DNA of 64,000 bases from Parapedobacter defluvii (GTDB lineage Bacteria; Bacteroidota; Bacteroidia; Sphingobacteriales; Sphingobacteriaceae), in the NCBI RefSeq assembly GCF_014642075.1, contig NZ_BMIK01000009.1, positions 62,001 through 126,000 on the forward strand. The letters are read 5' to 3'. The stretch's first letter is position 1. Each line of letters begins with the position of its first letter. Positions 60,253 through 64,000 of the stretch are shown piece after piece. The notes under the pieces are model-generated. The model was not told the origin of the DNA. It saw nothing but the letters and a program-made list of their open reading frames with translations, and did not search any database. Both the position numbers and the translations under genes were made by a program.

Positions 60253-60507
60253 ATGAACTTTTTGGCAGAAATCAATGTGATGCCCTTAAAAGAAATTCTG
60301 GATCCACAAGGGAAAGCGGTAACCGGGAGCATGAAGAACCTGGGACTCACGGAAATCAGCAATGTCCGCATTGGTAAGCATATTACGTTGGAAGTGGATG
60401 CTCCAGACGAAGCGACTGCACGCCAGAAAGTAGAGGAGGCGTGCAGGAAGCTGCTGGCCAACTTAATTATGGAAAGCTACGACTTTGAAATAAAGGAGCT
60501 CGTATAA
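60253..60507 (+). CDS. purS: Phosphoribosylformylglycinamidine synthase subunit PurS
   Basis: The 84-residue protein reads INVMPLKEILDPQGKAVTGS and NVRIGKHITLEVDAPDEATA, the PurS pattern with a C-terminal helix and strand (LLANLIMESYDFEIKEL). PurS is the small subunit that joins PurQ and PurL in the fourth step of purine synthesis in non-fused systems. No purQ or purL is in the window. It lies 15 bp after pssA and ends 6 bp before a convergent Hpt gene. Confidence 0.93.
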   Translation: MNFLAEINVMPLKEILDPQGKAVTGSMKNLGLTEISNVRIGKHITLEVDAPDEATARQKVEEACRKLLANLIMESYDFEIKELV

Positions 60508-60513
60508 GGGCAA

Positions 60514-60876
60514 TCAATCAAGCGTCTGTAGATAGGCGCTCAATTCCTCATAAAGAATTTCAAGTTTCGGTGTAATGGTGTTGAGCTTGGCAGGAAGCTG
60601 GTTGAGGTCCTGTCTGTTTTTTGCCAAGGTTTCAATTTCTTGTAACTCAGCCCGTATTCCGTTTGCGCCTACATAGGCAAGTGTGGGTTTGATGTGGTGT
60701 GCCTGTTTATAGGCTTTTTCCCAGTCTCCTTGTTCGAGATAAGATGCGAGAAGTGCTATGTCTGGTGGTGTTTGTTTGATAAACAGTTGCAGAATCTCCT
60801 TAATCAGCTGGGTATTCCCGCCTGATAAGTCCTGCAGATAATCCATGTTGGCATATTCAAAGTTTATGTTGCTCAT
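60514..60876 (-). CDS. Stand-alone Hpt phosphotransfer protein
   Basis: The 120-residue helical protein has an Hpt domain with the phosphorylatable His in QAHHIKPTLAYVG (about residue 60-61; the usual HSLKG becomes HHIKP, so the Gly is replaced by Pro). It is translationally tied to folK upstream (20-bp overlap). No hybrid kinase is nearby, so its partners are elsewhere. Function in a multistep phosphorelay is inferred from the family. Confidence 0.85.
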   Translation of the reverse strand: MSNINFEYANMDYLQDLSGGNTQLIKEILQLFIKQTPPDIALLASYLEQGDWEKAYKQAHHIKPTLAYVGANGIRAELQEIETLAKNRQDLNQLPAKLNTITPKLEILYEELSAYLQTLD

Positions 60877-61387
60877 GTGTTTCTGTTTTATAACGGTTTA
60901 CCGGCAACCGGTCTGTCGTTTGTTTTACTAAATCAGTAATGTTTTTTTTTGATAGTGGATGGACGAGAAACGGCGCAATTTCCTGCAATGGGATCAATGC
61001 AAAGTTACGTTCGGCCAAATGAGGGTGGGGCACTTTCAGGTCTGGCATATTAATGATGTAATCCCCGTAAAAAAGAATATCGATATCAATTAACCTGGCC
61101 TCCCATTTGATGTGTCGTTTGCGGCCCATTTTCTTTTCAATCGCCTGTATTTTTTCCAAAAGCCGGAAAGGGGGTAATTGGGTAGTTACTTGGATTACCT
61201 GATTGAGGTAATTGGGCTGATTTTCATTTCCCCAGGCAGCGGTTTCGTAAATCGAAGAAACACGGGTAAGGCTGCCGATCTCATCGGTGATTTCCGCACG
61301 TGCCTGTGTTAACAGCGCTTCGCGGTTGCCCATATTGGTGCCCAATAAAAGATATGTATCTGTTGTACCTGACGCCGACATCTGCAT
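60857..61387 (-). CDS. folK: Dihydropteridine pyrophosphokinase FolK
   Basis: The 176-residue protein has the HPPK signature: TYLLLGTNMGNREALLTQAR, VSSIYETAAWG, LLEKIQAIEKKMGRKRHIKW and the catalytic ARLIDIDILFYGD (Asp pair binding Mg). It transfers pyrophosphate from ATP to 6-hydroxymethyl-7,8-dihydropterin in folate synthesis. ATG 61381 (two codons further) is an alternative start. Its 3' end overlaps the Hpt gene by 20 bp, an unusual pairing. Confidence 0.95.
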   Translation of the reverse strand: MQMSASGTTDTYLLLGTNMGNREALLTQARAEITDEIGSLTRVSSIYETAAWGNENQPNYLNQVIQVTTQLPPFRLLEKIQAIEKKMGRKRHIKWEARLIDIDILFYGDYIINMPDLKVPHPHLAERNFALIPLQEIAPFLVHPLSKKNITDLVKQTTDRLPVNRYKTETHEQHKL

Positions 61388-61468
61388 GAATCGCTATTGC
61401 TGGGTATGTTGGGGAGCAAAAATAATGAAAAGATTGGCAATTGCCCTTAATTTAACAACAGATGACGC

Positions 61469-62008
61469 TTAATCAAAAAGAATATTGAATGTTGTACCGA
61501 TACCTACGTATTGAATGTGGCTCCCGTCTGCTTCTTTACGGAAGATACCGTTGTAGAATCCAAAGATATTCCAAAGCCGGTTGTGGTAACCCACCTGCGG
61601 TCTTGCGTACATTCCGCCGTTTCCATTGAGTTGACTACCTGTCTGGAAGCTATAACCGAGGTCGGCACCGATGAAGAAACCCTGTCTTGCCGGATAATAG
61701 CGGGCAAATACGGCCGCTGGTATAGAGCCGAAATTTTCATGCCCTTCTTTTGGGAAATAATGCGTATATCCTGACGCCAATCCCAGCCCCCAGTTGGGGG
61801 TAGACATCAATTGGCCTTTTACTTCTCCACCGAGCGTGAAATTACTTTGATCTGCCAGCTGAGCGATGGGTAGACCGATGTTTAAACCAGTTTTAATCCA
61901 TGAATTCTTTCGTGTGATCTCAGTTTTTCCGGACTGTGCATTGACATTGATAGACATGATCAAGGCAATGACGACGGATAGGGTTGCGGGTATGTAAAAT
62001 CGTTTCAT
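61469..62008 (-). CDS. Small outer-membrane beta-barrel protein
   Basis: The 179-residue protein has a signal peptide (ending NVNAQ, about residue 25) and alternating hydrophobic strands suggesting an eight-stranded barrel: WGLGLASGYTHYFPKEGHEN, YPARQGFFIGADLGYSFQTG and the C-terminal strand SHIQYVGIGTTFNILFD ending in an aromatic-poor Asp. It resembles OmpA/OmpW-like small barrels of Bacteroidota. No function is predicted. It stands between folK and the SDR genes. Confidence 0.75.
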   Translation of the reverse strand: MKRFYIPATLSVVIALIMSINVNAQSGKTEITRKNSWIKTGLNIGLPIAQLADQSNFTLGGEVKGQLMSTPNWGLGLASGYTHYFPKEGHENFGSIPAAVFARYYPARQGFFIGADLGYSFQTGSQLNGNGGMYARPQVGYHNRLWNIFGFYNGIFRKEADGSHIQYVGIGTTFNILFD

Positions 62009-62044
62009 AATCCCAATCGTGCAAAGGTTATACCAAATGTGCTT

Positions 62045-63019
62045 TTACAGCATCCGCTGTGTCTTAAACCAGTGGATGGCTTTGCTGATGCCGCTTTCAA
62101 TCGGGTGAAAGGTAGTCCCTAGTTCGGCCCGGGCTTTTTGGTTAGCATAGTAATTCCGTACACAAAGAATTTTCATGTTGACGGATGAAAGGGGCGTCTT
62201 AATACCCAGGAAGCGCATGAAATTGCCCAAATATCCCGCTGTTGACAGAACGGCACGTGGTATCTGTACAAGGAGGGCGTGCTGTCCTGTTTGGTCACCC
62301 AGTTTCCTGAAAAATTGTCGGTAGGTGAGATTTTCGCCGGCCAGGAGGTAAGCTTCGCCATTTTTTCCTTTTTCAAGTGCGTCTACCACACCGGCTGCGG
62401 CATCTTCTACATTTACGAAATTCTTACCGCCGGGAGGATGTAAAATCAGTTTCCGGCCATACCCCATCCGGATAATAGCGCCCGAACTGGGTTTCCCGTC
62501 GTATGGGCCGATCATGAAGGTAGGGCTGACGACGGTAACAGCCAGTTGATGCCCCACGGCTAAGATTCTTTGTTGGCCCTCTAATTTGCTTTTTGCGTAC
62601 CACGCCTGGCTGAAAGGTGCTTTGGGAGGCAGGGTTTCGTTGCCGGGTACCTGTAAGGAGCCATAACCAAATGTATTGGCGGTGCCTACATATACGATCT
62701 TTTTTACGGCGTGCTTCAATGCGGCCTGGATGACATTTTCGGTTCCGGTTACATTGATGCGATGGTAGGCTTCGTAACGGAGCAAGTTTTGATCGGTAGT
62801 GGCCGCACAATGGATAATGCTATCGCAGCCTACTACGGCTTTTTCCAATGATTCGGGGTGGGTAATGTCGCCCACCGCCAATCGGAGATTGGGATGGGAG
62901 GGTAAAAGGAATTTATTTGTGTTACGGAGGAGGCCTGTTACCCGATAGCCCCGTGATAGGAGTACAAGGATGGTGTTAGTAGCTAGCAGGCCATTTGCCC
63001 CGGTAACCAGTACATTCAT
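62045..63019 (-). CDS. NAD-dependent epimerase/dehydratase family protein
   Basis: The 324-residue extended SDR has the glycine-rich VTGANGLLATNTILVLLSRG (GxxGxxA), a Rossmann-type HCAATT loop, the YAKSK (YxxxK) active-site pair and FMIGPYDGKPSSG typical of epimerases and dihydroflavonol-reductase-like enzymes. The substrate cannot be assigned. Its start overlaps the following SDR gene's end by 4 bp, indicating a two-gene operon. Confidence 0.9.
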   Translation of the reverse strand: MNVLVTGANGLLATNTILVLLSRGYRVTGLLRNTNKFLLPSHPNLRLAVGDITHPESLEKAVVGCDSIIHCAATTDQNLLRYEAYHRINVTGTENVIQAALKHAVKKIVYVGTANTFGYGSLQVPGNETLPPKAPFSQAWYAKSKLEGQQRILAVGHQLAVTVVSPTFMIGPYDGKPSSGAIIRMGYGRKLILHPPGGKNFVNVEDAAAGVVDALEKGKNGEAYLLAGENLTYRQFFRKLGDQTGQHALLVQIPRAVLSTAGYLGNFMRFLGIKTPLSSVNMKILCVRNYYANQKARAELGTTFHPIESGISKAIHWFKTQRML

Positions 63020-63804
63020 GCGCGGCTAATTTCCTTTTTGATGGCATTGGTCAGTAACGGCAGCCGGATATAGATCGGTAAAAATTTCATAACCATCCAG
63101 GTGAGCCGGTTTACCCAATTGAGCATGATAAGTGTATCCCGCTTGAACAATTGCCGGATGGATATGGCAGCTACCTGTTCAGGTGAAAGGAGACCCATCG
63201 TAGCAAAACGTCCCTGTTGCTGCAGGCGGGAGCAGGAGTCTGAGTTGGTCATCATCGGTCCGGGGTTGACAACGCTGAAAAACACGTTGCTATCCGCAAA
63301 TTCCTGATAAAGCCCCCGGGTAAAACTATGAACAAATGCTTTGGATGCCGGATAAACGGTTTTATATCCGATCGGGCTGTAGGCAGCCACGCTTCCCACA
63401 TTAAGTACGTATGCACATTTTTGCCTGCTGAGGTTGGGAAGCAATTGATGGGTAAGAAGAGAAGTGGCTCTTACGTTGAGTTGAATGATGCGGTCAAGGT
63501 AGTCCACACTGGCATTACGGAAACTTTGGGTACCACCGCAACCCGCATTATTGATCAGGATGCTGAGGGGGAAACGATCATTAACCCAATCGGCCAATGC
63601 AACGATGTTTTCTTTTTGGGTGAGATCAGTTTCGTAACAATGTGCCTCCATTCCCAATGCCTTAACCTCATCAGCAATGAACGCCAATCCTTCTCCGGGT
63701 AGGCTAACCAAAATGGGATTGATCTTTCTTTTTGCCAGCTCTAAAACAAAAGCCTTCCCCAACCCTTGGCTTGCCCCTGTAATTAATGCATACGTTTTTT
63801 CCAT
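63016..63804 (-). CDS. Short-chain dehydrogenase/reductase (classical SDR)
   Basis: ATG 63804 gives MEKTYALITGASQGLGKAFV; the 12 upstream codons are discarded. The 262-residue enzyme has TGASQGLG cofactor motif, NNAGCGG (NNAG), Ser in the VGSVAAYSP segment and YPASK (YxxxK), a full catalytic set. The C-terminus has a membrane-associating hydrophobic stretch. Such DltE/YdfG-like SDRs reduce carbonyl groups. Translational overlap with the extended SDR suggests a common pathway. Confidence 0.9.
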   Translation of the reverse strand: MEKTYALITGASQGLGKAFVLELAKRKINPILVSLPGEGLAFIADEVKALGMEAHCYETDLTQKENIVALADWVNDRFPLSILINNAGCGGTQSFRNASVDYLDRIIQLNVRATSLLTHQLLPNLSRQKCAYVLNVGSVAAYSPIGYKTVYPASKAFVHSFTRGLYQEFADSNVFFSVVNPGPMMTNSDSCSRLQQQGRFATMGLLSPEQVAAISIRQLFKRDTLIMLNWVNRLTWMVMKFLPIYIRLPLLTNAIKKEISRA

Positions 63805-63853
63805 TGGTCGTAAAAATACGACAAAATTCCTTACCTCCAACTGGTTGGCTCTT

Positions 63854-64000
63854 CTACTGCATGGTCATTCCACCTCGCGCCAATTCGGCACAAAAGAGCG
63901 CTGCGGAAATAGCTACATTGAGTGATTCTGCGCGTCCAATGCGTGGAATGGTCACAGGTTGCTGAATATGTGATAAAACCAAGTCGCTGACGCCTTTGCC
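63854..64000 (-). CDS. 3' end of TrmH/SpoU-type rRNA methyltransferase (partial)
   Basis: The minus strand reads GKGVSDLVLSHIQQPVTIPR then IGRAESLNVAISAALFCAEL and ends GGMTMQ stop. IPRIGRAESLNVA is the third SpoU signature motif (the knotted SAM-binding site), so this is the C-terminus of a TrmH-family 2'-O-methyltransferase whose 5' part lies outside the window. It modifies rRNA or tRNA ribose; the exact target is unknown. Confidence 0.9.
   Translation of the reverse strand, partial: GKGVSDLVLSHIQQPVTIPRIGRAESLNVAISAALFCAELARGGMTMQ

Noticed and set aside
1-64000. CRISPR arrays
   Set aside because: No regularly spaced repeats of 23-40 bp with unique spacers, and no cas-like proteins, were seen.

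Overview
The window comes from a Bacteroidota chromosome, most likely Sphingobacteriaceae (a Parapedobacter/Olivibacter/Pedobacter-like organism; the genus is an inference). The evidence is CTnDOT-type tra genes, TonB-dependent receptors with N-terminal carboxypeptidase-like domains, DUF4397 lipoproteins, one-component-like TPR histidine kinases, the Bacteroidota type of Rho with a long acidic/basic N-terminal insert, and promoters of the TTTG-N18/19-TAnnTTTG type.

Region 1 (1-14.4 kb) is the end part of an integrative conjugative element. It is visibly GC-rich in the tra operon: TraI-like, TerB-like, TraI, TraJ, TraK, TraL-like, TraM, and a short TraN. A DUF3945 protein, a histone-H1-like protein, an AT-rich AlbA_2/Schlafen-like cargo gene, a 121-bp cruciform, a conserved ICE hypothetical and a DUF932 protein follow. 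The element then decays into AT-rich accessory genes and debris: a frameshifted, truncated VapC behind its antitoxin, a broken second copy of the DUF932 gene, and two copies of a gene 3' end. No integrase or origin of transfer could be recognised. The junction with the chromosome lies at about 14.2-14.4 kb, where a stub of a TPR-protein C-terminus precedes an intact TPR gene.

Region 2 (14.4-39.7 kb) is chromosomal and accessory: TPR protein, dihydrofolate-reductase-like remnant, TonB-dependent receptor with a divergent LytS/LytTR pair, a BNR-repeat secreted protein, a hydrolase/AraC/DUF1772/SRPBCC group, a TlpA-like thioredoxin, three DUF4397 lipoprotein paralogs around a TPR histidine kinase/LuxR regulator pair, an acyl-CoA dehydrogenase and an AlkB-like dioxygenase.

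Region 3 (39.7-46.6 kb) has an IS110-family element with a strongly structured non-coding end (candidate bridge RNA), a cold-shock protein, a fatty acid desaturase, glucokinase, and a fluoride-resistance operon (CLC-F antiporter, DUF190, CrcB/Fluc, UspA). That operon is preceded by a recognisable fluoride riboswitch whose aptamer starts at the predicted transcription start.

Region 4 (46.8-64 kb) carries a dihaem cytochrome c, a second TPR histidine kinase/LuxR pair, a beta-propeller lipoprotein, a second TonB-dependent receptor, and housekeeping genes: ybaB, a UPF0173 hydrolase, an N-acetylglucosamine-kinase-like protein, rho, pssA, purS, Hpt, folK, two SDR enzymes, and the 3' end of a TrmH/SpoU rRNA methyltransferase at the window edge.
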